Below, piece after piece: positions 9,865-18,399 of a stretch of DNA of 54,406 nt (positions are counted from its first letter, which is position 1; each line of letters opens with the position of its first letter). The DNA lies in NCBI RefSeq assembly GCF_017888565.1, contig NZ_JAGHFX010000075.1, positions 1 through 54,406 of the forward strand, in the 5' to 3' direction. Source of the stretch: Clostridium sp. GTDB taxonomy: Bacteria > Bacillota > Clostridia > Clostridiales > Clostridiaceae. A program made the translations under genes and the position numbers. A model generated the notes under the pieces. The model had not been told where the DNA came from. It was given only the letters and a program-made list of their open reading frames with translations, and did no database searches.

Positions 9865-9948
9865 TGGTTATTGAGGTGAGAAATGGCTCCTCATGCGCTG
9901 AATTTTCAGTAACAAGAGATGTAGGATACGCCGACCTACCAATAATCA
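9865..9948 (+). promoter_or_regulatory. Structured leader domain upstream of ansA, riboswitch-like, class not recognised
   Basis: A 9-bp closing stem (TGGTTATTG 9865-9873 with CAATAATCA 9940-9948, one G-U) encloses three further helices. These are a bulged AGG-TGAG/CTC-CT hairpin (about 9874-9891), CTGA/TCAG (9898-9909), and GTAGG/CCTAC (9921-9939) with loop ATACGCCGA. The segment is visibly less AT-rich than other leaders here. It lies between a strong promoter and an intrinsic terminator. I compared it from memory with purine, lysine, glycine, SAM, TPP, preQ1, THF, ZTP and T-box types and found no convincing match. Confidence 0.5.
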
Positions 9949-9963
9949 ACTTTTAAAATTTTT

Positions 9964-9988
9964 AAACTTTTGGGTGTACCAAGAGTTT
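9964..9988 (+). terminator. Intrinsic terminator inside the ansA leader
   Basis: Stem AAACTTTTGG/CCAAGAGTTT (10 bp, one G-U) with loop GTGTA, running into TTATTTTAT. It lies before the ansA ribosome-binding site, so it can only serve as a regulated attenuator or as a terminator of upstream transcription. Confidence 0.7.
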
Positions 9989-10018
9989 TTATTTTATAAT
10001 TAACTTTAGGAGGAAACT

Positions 10019-10990
10019 ATGAAAAAGGTAGCAGTAGTTTTTAATGGTGGAACCATATCTATGAAGGTTGATGAAAGAATTAAAGCCGCTGTTCCAAGCT
10101 TGACAGGTGAAGAAATAATGTCAATGGTAACTGGAATAGAGGAGTTTGCAGAAGTGGAATCTTACAGTTTTTCTAGCAAGCCTTCTCCACATATGACTAT
10201 ACAAAATATGTTAGAGCTTAGTAAATTTATAAAAGGATTAACAGATAGAGAAGATATAGATGGGGTAGTTTTAACGCATGGGACTGATACTTTAGAAGAA
10301 ACAGCGTATTTCTTAGATTTAACTATAGATACTGAAAAGGTTATAGTTGTCACTGGGGCAATGAGAAGCAGTTCAGAACTTGGATATGATGGTCCTTTTA
10401 ATTTAGCAACCTCTATTTGTACAGCAATTTCAGAGGATGCTAAAGGTAGGGGTGTATTGGTTTGTTTTAATGGAGAGTTAAATTCAGCAGCTGAAGTAAC
10501 AAAGGCAAATTCTATGGCACTTAATGCTTTTAAGACGCCTAATTTCGGCCCAATAGGTATAGTAGATAATAATAAGGTTTTATTTTATAGAAATACAAAA
10601 AAACATAGTGTTTATCACGTGGAAAATATAATTGATAAAGTTGCACTAATAAAATGTGTTGCAGGAATAGGATCAGATTATATAAATTATTTTATAGATA
10701 ATGAATATAAGGGGATAGTAATTGAGGCTTTAGGAAGAGGGAATGTTCCTCCTACTATGGTTGATGGAATAAAAAGAGCTTTAGATAAAAATATACCAGT
10801 AGTTATTGTATCAAGATGTTTTGAAGGAAGAGTTTATGAATCATATGGATATGAGGGAGGCGGAAAGATGCTTAAGGATTTAGGTGTATTCTTTGAGGAA
10901 AGTATGCCAGGGCAAAAGGCAAGAATTAAGCTTATAGTGGCTCTTTCCAGTAAAAAGGCAATTGATATAAGAGAATCATTTAAAAAGTAA
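10019..10990 (+). CDS. ansA: L-asparaginase, cytoplasmic type
   Basis: Hydrolyses L-asparagine to aspartate and ammonia. The 323-residue product carries both asparaginase signatures: NGGTIS at residues 9-14 with the nucleophilic Thr12, and THGTDTLEE at residues 86-94 with the second catalytic Thr-Asp pair. There is no signal peptide, so a cytosolic enzyme is expected. The ATG follows AGGAGG by six bases. It is monocistronic. Its leader, with promoter, multi-stem domain and terminator, indicates transcription-attenuation control by an unidentified signal. Other members of the family act on glutamine or in glutamyl-tRNA(Gln) amidation, but the absence of a GatD-like extension argues for plain asparaginase. 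Confidence 0.93.
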   Translation: MKKVAVVFNGGTISMKVDERIKAAVPSLTGEEIMSMVTGIEEFAEVESYSFSSKPSPHMTIQNMLELSKFIKGLTDREDIDGVVLTHGTDTLEETAYFLDLTIDTEKVIVVTGAMRSSSELGYDGPFNLATSICTAISEDAKGRGVLVCFNGELNSAAEVTKANSMALNAFKTPNFGPIGIVDNNKVLFYRNTKKHSVYHVENIIDKVALIKCVAGIGSDYINYFIDNEYKGIVIEALGRGNVPPTMVDGIKRALDKNIPVVIVSRCFEGRVYESYGYEGGGKMLKDLGVFFEESMPGQKARIKLIVALSSKKAIDIRESFKK

Positions 10991-11033
10991 TACGAATATT
11001 ATGTAGAGTTTGAAATAAATTTATGCGTATATG

Positions 11034-11062
11034 TTGACGAAGAATATTTTAAAATGTATAAT
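11034..11062 (+). promoter_or_regulatory. Sigma-A promoter of the purine permease
   Basis: TTGACG, 17-base spacer, perfect TATAAT (11057-11062). The predicted start near 11069 is about 14 bases before the riboswitch aptamer. Confidence 0.85.
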
Positions 11063-11082
11063 AATATTCGTAAGATAAGTAG

Positions 11083-11149
11083 CTCATATAATATTGACAA
11101 TAAGGGTCATAAGTTTCTACCGAGATACCGTAAACATCTTGACTATGAG
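11083..11149 (+). promoter_or_regulatory. Guanine riboswitch aptamer
   Basis: P1 is CTCATA/TATGAG (11083-11088 and 11144-11149). The core matches the purine family: TATAAT after P1, GTTTCTACCGAGATACCG in J2/3-P3, and CTTGACTATGAG at J3/1. P2 is TGAC/GTCA (11095-11098/11106-11109). P3 is AGAT/ATCT flanked by wobbles. The specificity base in GACTATG is C (11143), which by established knowledge pairs with guanine or hypoxanthine; adenine switches have U there. The adjacent gene is a purine permease, as expected. Confidence 0.95.
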
Positions 11150-11190
11150 TTTAATGCTAATTATATTATGTAATTGTTGGCATTTGCTTT

Positions 11191-11240
11191 AAAGTTGCTA
11201 TGAGTTATCTACTTGATAATTCATGGCAACTTTTTATTTT
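11191..11240 (+). terminator. Riboswitch-controlled terminator
   Basis: An 18-bp stem with two G-U pairs (arms 11191-11208 and 11216-11233, loop CTACTTG) ending in a T-rich tract. Its 5' arm repeats CTATGAGTT, also the P1 3' strand of the aptamer (11143-11151). The free aptamer strand can therefore capture the terminator 3' arm. Ligand binding should favour termination. Confidence 0.85.
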
Positions 11241-11267
11241 ACATAAAAAATATTAGGGGGTATAAAA

Positions 11268-12635
11268 ATGAAAAGCTTATCAAAGGAACGTGGGTTATTA
11301 CCCATACTAGGGAATCAAAATGTAAATTTTAAAAGGGAAATAGTGGCTGGGATTACTACTTTTTTAACAATGGCTTATATAATTGCAGTAAATCCTAACA
11401 TATTGTCAGAAACGGGAATGCCAGCTGGAGCTTTAGTTACTGCAACTTGTTTAACAGCAGCAATTGCATGTATATTAATGGGGGTATTTGCGAACTTGCC
11501 TTTTGCATTAGCATCAGGAATGGGACTTAACGCATTTTTTGCTTTTTCAGTTGTTATAGGAATGGGAATATCATGGGAAATGGCTTTAACTGCAGTATTT
11601 ATTGAAGGAATTATATTTATATTATTATCTCTATTTAAAGTGAGAGAAGCTGTTGTAAATGCTATACCAATGACAATGAAACATGCGGTTACTGCAGGTA
11701 TAGGAGTTTTCATAGCTTTTATAGGAATGGTTGGAGCGGGATTAGTAATAAATGATGATTCAACATTAGTTAAAATGGGTCACTTTTCGCCTACAGTTGT
11801 AATAGCTTTAGTTGGTGTTATCATAATAGCAGTTTTAGATAAAAAGAAAATAAAAGGATCTATACTGTTTGGAATATTGACAAGTACATTATTAGCATGG
11901 GGATATGCATTAACAAATTCAGAAGCAGCTGCAAGTCTAGGAATTTATTTACCAGAAGGATTATTTAAATTTGAAAGTATAGCACCAATAGCAGGGAAAT
12001 TAGATTTTTCACATTTAACAAATCAAGAAACAATATGGTCATTTATTGTAGTAATATGTACTTTCTTATTTGTTGATTTCTTTGATACAGTTGGAACTTT
12101 AGTAGGTGTTTCATCAAGAGCAAATATGTTAGATGAAAATGGAAATGTGCCCAATGCAGGTAGAGCTTTATTAGTAGATGCTGTCTCAACAACTATTGGG
12201 GCTTTAATGGGTGTATCAACCGTTACAACATATGTTGAAAGCTCAACTGGAGTTGCAGCAGGGGGAAGAACAGGATATACAGCAATAACAACTGGGGTAT
12301 TATTTTTACTTGCAATGTTCTTTTCACCAATATTCATAGCTATACCATCGTGTGCAACTGCACCAGCGTTAATTTATGTAGGATACTTAATGCTTGGAGC
12401 TGTAAAAAATATTGAATTTGATAATATAACTGAAGGTGTACCAGCTTTCTTAACAATAACAACTATGGCCTTAACATATAGTATTGGTGATGGTTTAACT
12501 ATTGGAATATTATCTTATGTATTTATTAATTTAATTTATAACTTGTTTTGTAAAGATAAAGAAGATAGAACTAAGATATCAGTGGTTATGATAGTACTTG
12601 CAATACTATTTATAATTAAGTTAGTTTTTCTATAA
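11268..12635 (+). CDS. pbuG: Guanine/hypoxanthine permease, AzgA/PbuG family (NCS2-related)
   Basis: Proton-coupled nucleobase importer in the membrane. The 455-residue protein has many hydrophobic spans and family motifs: EIVAGITTFLTMAYIIAVNP in the first span, ASGMGLNAFFAF, DFFDTVGTLVGVSSRAN near residues 266-282, and VSTVTTYVESSTGVAAGGRTG near residues 315-335. These identify the AzgA/PbuG branch. The guanine aptamer and terminator in its leader support purine transport and repression when guanine is plentiful. Start: ATG after AGGGGG. The symbol follows the Bacillus orthologue; the exact substrate range is inferred. Confidence 0.93.
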   Translation: MKSLSKERGLLPILGNQNVNFKREIVAGITTFLTMAYIIAVNPNILSETGMPAGALVTATCLTAAIACILMGVFANLPFALASGMGLNAFFAFSVVIGMGISWEMALTAVFIEGIIFILLSLFKVREAVVNAIPMTMKHAVTAGIGVFIAFIGMVGAGLVINDDSTLVKMGHFSPTVVIALVGVIIIAVLDKKKIKGSILFGILTSTLLAWGYALTNSEAAASLGIYLPEGLFKFESIAPIAGKLDFSHLTNQETIWSFIVVICTFLFVDFFDTVGTLVGVSSRANMLDENGNVPNAGRALLVDAVSTTIGALMGVSTVTTYVESSTGVAAGGRTGYTAITTGVLFLLAMFFSPIFIAIPSCATAPALIYVGYLMLGAVKNIEFDNITEGVPAFLTITTMALTYSIGDGLTIGILSYVFINLIYNLFCKDKEDRTKISVVMIVLAILFIIKLVFL

Positions 12636-12707
12636 AATAAAGATAATTTATATTATAATTTATATAAATTATAAAAGAGGTAACTATTTTGTATTCATAA
12701 ATCCCGG

Positions 12708-12737
12708 AAAAGAAGTAGATATAATTCTACTTCTTTT
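12708..12737 (+). terminator. Terminator of the purine permease
   Basis: Twelve-bp perfect stem AAAAGAAGTAGA/TCTACTTCTTTT with loop TATAAT, about 70 bases after the stop. A 22-base all-AT perfect palindrome lies just upstream at 12653-12674. Confidence 0.85.
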
Positions 12738-12778
12738 TTGAATTAAAAATAAGATGTTAACAATTTGTGAACAAAACA

Positions 12779-12808
12779 TTGACAGTTAAGTAAGATATAA
12801 ATTAATAT
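12779..12808 (+). promoter_or_regulatory. Sigma-A promoter of the yicC-remA-gmk operon
   Basis: Perfect TTGACA (12779-12784), 18-base spacer, TAATAT (12803-12808). The leader of about 110 bases is AT-rich with no structure I can name. Confidence 0.6.
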
Positions 12809-12922
12809 TAATATGTTATTAAAAAAGTAAGATAATATAAGATTATAATATAGTTTTTATAAAATAATAATTATAGAAAACTATTTATAAAATTTATACA
12901 AAGATAAGCTTTGGAGGCATAT

Positions 12923-13804
12923 ATGGTTAAAAGTATGACTAGTTTTGGTAGAGCTAGTAGTGAAGAAGGAAATAAATATTTATTTTCAATTGAAATGAAA
13001 AGTGTAAATAGTAGATATTTAGACGTTAATGTAAGACTACCTAAAAGTATAATTTCTTTAGAAGAAGAAATTAGAAAATTAATAAACTTAAAGCTTTTTA
13101 GAGGAAAAGTAGATGTTTTTATTAACCAAAAAAGTTACTCTGGCGGCGAAGGTATAGCTAAATTAAATTTGAAACTTGCAGAAAGTTATTATAATTGTTT
13201 AAAAGAAATAGAAGAAAATTTAAATGTAAAAAATGATATAACAGTTACTCAAATAGCAAGATTTTCAGATGTTATAACAATTGTTGAAGAAGAAGACTCA
13301 GTTGAAGAAATTTGGGAAGCTATTAAGCCACTTATAAATTCATCTTTAACAATGATGGATAATATGAGAATTATTGAAGGCGAAAAGCTTAAAGAAGATA
13401 TTTTACAAAAGTTAAATGAAATAGAATCTTTAGTTTATGATATAGATAAAATAGCTGATACAGTGCCAAATACATACAAAAAGAAATTAGAGTTAAAACT
13501 TAAAGATTTACTTGATGGCATAGAAATAGATGAGGCAAGAATAGCACAAGAAATAGCTATAATAGCAGATAAGTCAGCCGTAGATGAAGAAATTACAAGG
13601 TTGAAAAGCCACTTGAGTCAAATGAGAAAAACATTTGAAGAAGGTGGGCAAATTGGAAGGAAACTTGATTTTATAATTCAAGAAATGAACAGAGAAGCTA
13701 ATACTATTGCTTCTAAATCCAGTGATATGAATATGACAAACTATGTCATTAACATAAAAAACTTAATAGAAAAAATAAGAGAACAATCGCAAAATATAGA
13801 GTAA
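12923..13804 (+). CDS. yicC: YicC/YloC family endoribonuclease
   Basis: Member of the YicC family, recently recognised as endoribonucleases, with the family N-terminus [11 protein letters not shown] and the C-terminal block [23 protein letters not shown] seen near residues 240-262. Start chosen at ATG 12923 (293 residues) because GGAGG lies five bases upstream; an in-frame TTG at 12911 overlaps that ribosome-binding site and is unlikely. It leads the long operon with remA, gmk, rpoZ and coaBC, the same order as in Bacillus. Substrate in Gram-positives is not established. Confidence 0.93.
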   Translation: MVKSMTSFGRASSEEGNKYLFSIEMKSVNSRYLDVNVRLPKSIISLEEEIRKLINLKLFRGKVDVFINQKSYSGGEGIAKLNLKLAESYYNCLKEIEENLNVKNDITVTQIARFSDVITIVEEEDSVEEIWEAIKPLINSSLTMMDNMRIIEGEKLKEDILQKLNEIESLVYDIDKIADTVPNTYKKKLELKLKDLLDGIEIDEARIAQEIAIIADKSAVDEEITRLKSHLSQMRKTFEEGGQIGRKLDFIIQEMNREANTIASKSSDMNMTNYVINIKNLIEKIREQSQNIE

Positions 13805-13818
13805 TTAGGAGGAAAGTA

Positions 13819-14088
13819 ATGGGTATAAAATTAATTAATATTGGATTTGGTAATATAGTTTCAGCTAATAGACTTGTTGCTATTGTAAGTCCAGAATCAG
13901 CACCTATAAAAAGAATAATACAAGAAGCTAGAGATAGAGGTATGCTTATAGATGCAACTTATGGTAGAAGAACAAGGGCTGTAATAATAACAGATAGTGA
14001 TCATGTTATCTTATCGGCTGTTCAACCAGAAACAGTAGCTCACAGACTTGTAGTAAAAGATGAAGCTGTAGATGAGGTTGATGAATAA
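13819..14088 (+). CDS. remA: Extracellular matrix regulatory protein RemA (DUF370)
   Basis: Small DNA-binding protein, 89 residues, that in Bacillus activates biofilm-matrix and osmoprotection genes and forms oligomeric rings. Family features visible: [21 protein letters not shown] at residues 3-23 and [23 protein letters not shown] near residues 45-67. AGGAGG precedes the ATG by six bases. The stop overlaps the start of gmk (TAATG). Targets in this organism are unknown. Confidence 0.95.
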   Translation: MGIKLINIGFGNIVSANRLVAIVSPESAPIKRIIQEARDRGMLIDATYGRRTRAVIITDSDHVILSAVQPETVAHRLVVKDEAVDEVDE

Positions 14089-14726
14089 TGCAGAGTAATA
14101 GAGGTGTTTTGATAGTTATTTCAGGTCCATCAGGAGCAGGAAAGGGTACTATTTGTAAGGAATTATTAGAAAAACACAACAATATATATATTTCAGTTTC
14201 AGCAACAACAAGATCTCCAAGGGCTGGAGAAGTAGATGGAATAAATTACTACTTTTTAACAAAAGAATCCTTTGAAGAAAAAGTAGCTCAAAATGGATTC
14301 CTAGAATATGCTAATGTACATGGAAACTTTTATGGTACTCCAAAAGTTAATGTGGAAAAAATGCTTGAAGAAGGAAAAGATGTTATATTAGAAATTGATA
14401 TTCAAGGAGCATTACAAGTAAAAGAAAATTTCAGTGAAGGTGTATTTATATTTATTCTTCCACCATCAATGGAGGAATTAAAACAAAGAATTATAAAAAG
14501 AGGCAGTGAAACAGAAGAATCATTAATGACAAGATTTAAAAATGCATATAAAGAAATAAATTATGTATCAAAATATAATTATGCAGTAGTTAATGATACT
14601 TTAGACTTAGCAGTTTCAAAAGTAGAGTCAATTATAGCTGCTGAAAAATGCAGGGTTGATAGAATAAAAGAAAATACAATTTTAGATTCTAAGGAGGGCT
14701 TAATTCATGAACAACTCTATGATTAA
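14088..14726 (+). CDS. gmk: Guanylate kinase
   Basis: Phosphorylates GMP to GDP using ATP, an essential step of guanine nucleotide supply. The 212-residue product starts with P-loop GPSGAGKG at residues 13-20, followed by the GMP-binding stretch SATTRSPRAGEVDGINYYF near residues 38-56 and DIQGA near 103. The start overlaps the remA stop by one base. The last 20 bases overlap the start of rpoZ, whose ribosome-binding site lies inside gmk, so the three are translationally linked. Confidence 0.96.
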   Translation: MQSNRGVLIVISGPSGAGKGTICKELLEKHNNIYISVSATTRSPRAGEVDGINYYFLTKESFEEKVAQNGFLEYANVHGNFYGTPKVNVEKMLEEGKDVILEIDIQGALQVKENFSEGVFIFILPPSMEELKQRIIKRGSETEESLMTRFKNAYKEINYVSKYNYAVVNDTLDLAVSKVESIIAAEKCRVDRIKENTILDSKEGLIHEQLYD

Positions 14727-14931
14727 TCCATCAATAATGGATTTACTTAAAAAGGTAGATGACAGATATTCTTTAGTAATGGTTACTTCAAAAAGAGCAA
14801 GACAAATAATAGATGGAAGCGATCCAATGGTTGCGACAAAATCAAAGAAACCATTAACAATTGCTATTAATGAAGTTAATGAGGGTGAAGTAGGATATGA
14901 ATCTACTCCTGTAAAAGAAGGATTTAAATAG
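14707..14931 (+). CDS. rpoZ: RNA polymerase omega subunit
   Basis: Assembly chaperone subunit of RNA polymerase that binds the beta-prime subunit. The 74-residue product contains the omega hallmarks NPSIMDLLKKVDDRYSLVM and SKRARQI. The ATG at 14707 is preceded by AAGGAGGG, which lies within the 3' end of gmk. The gmk-rpoZ pairing is conserved across bacteria. Confidence 0.95.
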   Translation: MNNSMINPSIMDLLKKVDDRYSLVMVTSKRARQIIDGSDPMVATKSKKPLTIAINEVNEGEVGYESTPVKEGFK

Positions 14932-14933
14932 TT

Positions 14934-16133
14934 ATGAATGAAAAAAAGTGCGTATGCATAGGAGTAAGTGGAGGAATTGCAGTCTATAAAGCTTTAGACA
15001 TTATAAGTGCCTTAAAAAAGAAGGACATTGATGTAAGGGTAATTATGACTGAATCTGCAACTAAATTTGTAACTCCTTTATCATTTCAATCATTAAGTCA
15101 AAATATGGTTGTGACTGATATGTTTGCAGAACCTAAGGCTTTTGAAATACAGCATATATCACTAGCAAAAAGAGCAGATGTTTTTTTAATAGCGCCAGCT
15201 ACTGCAAATATAATTGGAAAAGTTGCAAATGGAATATCTGATGACATGTTATCTACGACTATTATGGCAACAAGAGCAAAGGTTATTTTTGCTCCAGCTA
15301 TGAATACTAATATGTATGAAAATCCAATAGTTCAAGATAATATTGAAAAATTAAAGAAATATGGATATGAGTTTATTGAACCAGCTTCAGGAAGACTTGC
15401 TTGTGGTGACTTAGGTAAAGGAAAGCTTGCAGATGTGAACACAATTGTAGAAAGAGTATTGGAAGCATTAGATGAAAAAGAAATTACTAAGGATTTAAGT
15501 GGTAAAAACATTTTAGTTAGTGCAGGGCCAACTCATTCTAAAATAGATCCAGTGAGATTCATTACAAATAGATCTACAGGAAAGATGGGTTATTATATAG
15601 CAGAAGAGGCAAAACGTAGGGGAGCTAATGTTACATTAGTATCAGGACCTACTAATATTAATCCACCTGATGGTATAAATATAATAAATGTAACAACAAA
15701 TGAAGAAATGAAAAATGCAATTTTAGATAATTTTGAAAAAAGTGACATTGTAATCAAATCAGCGGCTGTTGCAGATTACAAAGCAAAAAATTATAGTAGT
15801 GAAAAAATTAAAAAAGGTGATGGAGATCTAGTCCTAACCTTTGTAAGAGATAATGATATCTTAAAAATATTAGGTGAAAAGAAAAGCAATCAAATTCTTG
15901 TTGGGTTTGCAGCAGAGAGTACTAATGTATTAGAAAATGCAAAGAAAAAACTGGAAAATAAGAATTTGGATTATATAGTAGCCAATGATATTACAAGTGC
16001 TGACACCGGATTTGGAAGTGAGGATAATAAAGTTATTATCATTTCAAGAGGTGGAGAAGAAATATATTTAGATAAGATGAGTAAAAAAGAAGTTGCATCT
16101 AAAATCTTTGAAACTATATTAAGAAAGCGCTAA
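14934..16133 (+). CDS. coaBC: Bifunctional phosphopantothenoylcysteine decarboxylase / synthetase
   Basis: Catalyses two consecutive CoA steps. CoaB ligates cysteine to 4'-phosphopantothenate using CTP, and CoaC decarboxylates the product with FMN. In this 399-residue protein the CoaC flavoprotein half comes first (VSGGIAVYKAL at about 8-18, the active-site histidine in IQHISLAK, and the catalytic cysteine in GRLACGDLGKGK). The CoaB half starts near residue 185 (ILVSAGPT, STGKMGYYIAEEA). The ribosome-binding site (GAAGG) is rather far from the ATG, so coupling to rpoZ two bases upstream probably helps. CoaD, for a later step, is at 33358-33831. Confidence 0.96.
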   Translation: MNEKKCVCIGVSGGIAVYKALDIISALKKKDIDVRVIMTESATKFVTPLSFQSLSQNMVVTDMFAEPKAFEIQHISLAKRADVFLIAPATANIIGKVANGISDDMLSTTIMATRAKVIFAPAMNTNMYENPIVQDNIEKLKKYGYEFIEPASGRLACGDLGKGKLADVNTIVERVLEALDEKEITKDLSGKNILVSAGPTHSKIDPVRFITNRSTGKMGYYIAEEAKRRGANVTLVSGPTNINPPDGINIINVTTNEEMKNAILDNFEKSDIVIKSAAVADYKAKNYSSEKIKKGDGDLVLTFVRDNDILKILGEKKSNQILVGFAAESTNVLENAKKKLENKNLDYIVANDITSADTGFGSEDNKVIIISRGGEEIYLDKMSKKEVASKIFETILRKR

Positions 16134-16146
16134 AATGCGCTTTCTT
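16121..16146 (+). terminator. Hairpin at the coaBC stop codon
   Basis: Perfect 10-bp stem AAGAAAGCGC/GCGCTTTCTT with loop TAAAAT that contains the coaBC stop codon. The following CTTGTT is a poor T-run, so partial termination or processing before priA is more likely than a full stop. Confidence 0.55.
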
Positions 16147-16189
16147 CTTGTTATGAGGGAAAATAGAACCTAGCAAAAGGGTGATGAAT

Positions 16190-18388
16190 TTGAAAATATA
16201 TGCACAAATTGTTATAAATAGTGATGCTTTAGATATAGATAAACCCTTTACCTATGAAATACCTGAAGAACTTAAAGAGGATATAAAGGTAGGTCAATGG
16301 GTAAAGGTACCTTTTGGTGTTAAAAACTCTCTTGTAGATGGATTTATATTATCTATAAAGGAAGAAGAGATAAAGGGGATTAGGATTAAAAAGATAAAAG
16401 CTATAGGATCAAAAGAACCACTTTTAAATAATGATGATTTAAAGCTTATTTATTTTATAAGAGAAAATTATTTATGTAAGTATATAGATGCGATAAGACT
16501 TCTTATTCCACAAGGTGTCTTAAAGGGCGCAAAAAATAAATATAAGATGGTAATAGCGCTTGGAAATAAGTCTTATGATAAAGAAGTTGAAGAAAAATAT
16601 GGGGATATATTAAACTTTATAAAAGAACATAACGGAAAGTTTAATAAAAATGAGCTTGTAAAGTTACACTCTCTTTCTCTATATAGAATAAATAAGCTCA
16701 TTAAAGATGGATATTTAAAAGTAGATGAAGAAATAGTATATAGATATAATGATAAAGAATATATTGATTATAAAGAAAGAAAGCTTACAACGGATCAAAT
16801 TAAAGCTTTAGAAAAAATTGAGAAGTCTAATAATAAAATGTTTTTGCTTAAAGGGGTTACTGGATCAGGGAAAACAGAAGTGTATATGAAACTTGTAAGT
16901 GATACTATCGCAGAGGGAAAATATGCAATAGTTTTAGTTCCTGAAATTTCTTTAACACCACAAATGATAGAAAGATTTAAAGGAAGATTTGGAAGGGAAG
17001 TTGCAGTTTTTCATAGTAAATTATCCGATGGAGAGCGATATGATGAATGGTTTAGAGTAAAAGAAGGAAAAGCTAAACTTATAATAGGAGCAAGAAGTGC
17101 ATTGTTTTTACCAGCTTCTAAGCTAGGGATAATTATAATAGATGAAGAGCATGAAGTTACTTATAAATCTGAACAAAATCCTAAATATGCAACAAGAGAA
17201 GTTGCTGAATTTTTAAGTGAAATAAAAGATTGTAAAGTTATATTAGGATCAGCAACGCCGTCTATAGAGACATATTATAGGGCTATAACTGGAGAGATAG
17301 AGTTAGTAGAATTGAATAATAGAATAGATAATAAGCCAATGCCTATAATGGATATAGTAGATATGAGAGATGAATTAAATAGTGGTAATATTTCTATGTT
17401 TAGCAGAAAACTTTTTACTGAAATAAAGGAAGCATTAAATAGAAAAGAGCAAATTATTTTGTTTTTAAATAGAAGAGGATTTTCTACATTTGTATCTTGT
17501 AGAAGCTGTGGATATGTTTTTAAATGTCCTAAGTGTGATATTTCAATGACTTTCCATAAAAATGGATATTTAGTATGTCATTATTGTGGCTATGCTCAAA
17601 AGCAACAAAAGATCTGTCCAAAATGTAAAAGTAAGTATGTAAAACATTTTGGGGCAGGTACAGAGAGAGTTGAAGAAGAAGTTAGAAAGTACTTTAAGGA
17701 TGCTAGAGTTTTAAGAATGGATGTAGATACCACAAGAAATAAAAATTCTCATGAAGAAATATATAAAGCATTTAAAAATGGAGAAGGAGATATTCTTATT
17801 GGAACCCAGATGATATCAAAAGGTCTAGATTTTGAAAATGTAACATTAGTAGGAATACTTGCTGCTGATATGTCTATAAATATACCAGACTATAGATCTT
17901 CAGAAAGAACTTTTCAAATAGTAACTCAGGTTGCTGGAAGAGCAGGTAGAGGAAGGAAACAAGGTAAAGTGATTGTTCAAACATATAATCCAGAGCACTA
18001 TAGTCTAATTTATGCAAAAAACTATAATTATGAAGGGTTTTATGACGAAGAATTTACTACAAGGGGTTTGATGTATTATCCTCCTTTTGGTAGAATACTA
18101 TTAGTGAATGCTTCTTCTAAAAATGAAAACTCACTTAAAGATTTTATGAAATCAATTAAGGCTGAGATGGAGAAAATTAAAGATGAATATTCAAATACAG
18201 AAATGCTAGGCCCAGTTCCATGTGTAATTTCTAAAATTAAAGATAATTATAGGTGGCAAATATTATTTAAAGGTGATTTATCTCTAGATTTTTGTAAAAA
18301 AATAAAAGATAAACTTTATCAATTAAATAAGAATGTATATAATGAAGTAAAAGTAACTATTGATATTAATCCAAATAATTTGACTTAG
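16190..18388 (+). CDS. priA: Primosomal protein N' (replication restart helicase PriA)
   Basis: Superfamily 2 DNA helicase that recognises stalled forks and reloads the replisome. It has the N-terminal 3'-DNA-binding domain (IVINSDALDIDKPFTYEIP), Walker A GVTGSGKTEVY near residue 225 and the DEEH box IIIDEEHEVTY. A zinc-binding cluster of four CxxC pairs follows near residues 440-485 (CRSCGYVFKCPKCD through CPKCKSKY), then helicase motifs IGTQMISKGLDFE and QVAGRAGRG. Start: I favour TTG 16190 because AAAGGGTGAT is then well spaced; GTG 16181 and ATG 16184 are in frame but overlap that site. About 732 residues, normal for the family. Confidence 0.95.
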   Translation: MKIYAQIVINSDALDIDKPFTYEIPEELKEDIKVGQWVKVPFGVKNSLVDGFILSIKEEEIKGIRIKKIKAIGSKEPLLNNDDLKLIYFIRENYLCKYIDAIRLLIPQGVLKGAKNKYKMVIALGNKSYDKEVEEKYGDILNFIKEHNGKFNKNELVKLHSLSLYRINKLIKDGYLKVDEEIVYRYNDKEYIDYKERKLTTDQIKALEKIEKSNNKMFLLKGVTGSGKTEVYMKLVSDTIAEGKYAIVLVPEISLTPQMIERFKGRFGREVAVFHSKLSDGERYDEWFRVKEGKAKLIIGARSALFLPASKLGIIIIDEEHEVTYKSEQNPKYATREVAEFLSEIKDCKVILGSATPSIETYYRAITGEIELVELNNRIDNKPMPIMDIVDMRDELNSGNISMFSRKLFTEIKEALNRKEQIILFLNRRGFSTFVSCRSCGYVFKCPKCDISMTFHKNGYLVCHYCGYAQKQQKICPKCKSKYVKHFGAGTERVEEEVRKYFKDARVLRMDVDTTRNKNSHEEIYKAFKNGEGDILIGTQMISKGLDFENVTLVGILAADMSINIPDYRSSERTFQIVTQVAGRAGRGRKQGKVIVQTYNPEHYSLIYAKNYNYEGFYDEEFTTRGLMYYPPFGRILLVNASSKNENSLKDFMKSIKAEMEKIKDEYSNTEMLGPVPCVISKIKDNYRWQILFKGDLSLDFCKKIKDKLYQLNKNVYNEVKVTIDINPNNLT

Positions 18389-18399
18389 GAGGTAAAGAA

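Noticed and set aside
9865..9948. Lysine riboswitch for the ansA leader (GAGGTG, AGTAA and GCCGA strings occur)
   Set aside because: The domain is only about 84 bases and lacks the five-helix layout of roughly 170 bases.
11375..11713. Long open frame on the minus strand inside the purine permease gene
   Set aside because: Antisense shadow of a well-supported membrane-protein gene; no ribosome-binding site and no recognisable product. The same applies to other antisense frames in der, prkC, fakA, plsX and smc.
12653..12674. Perfect 22-base palindrome downstream of the purine permease
   Set aside because: Consists only of A and T, where chance palindromes are common, and is not beside a promoter.
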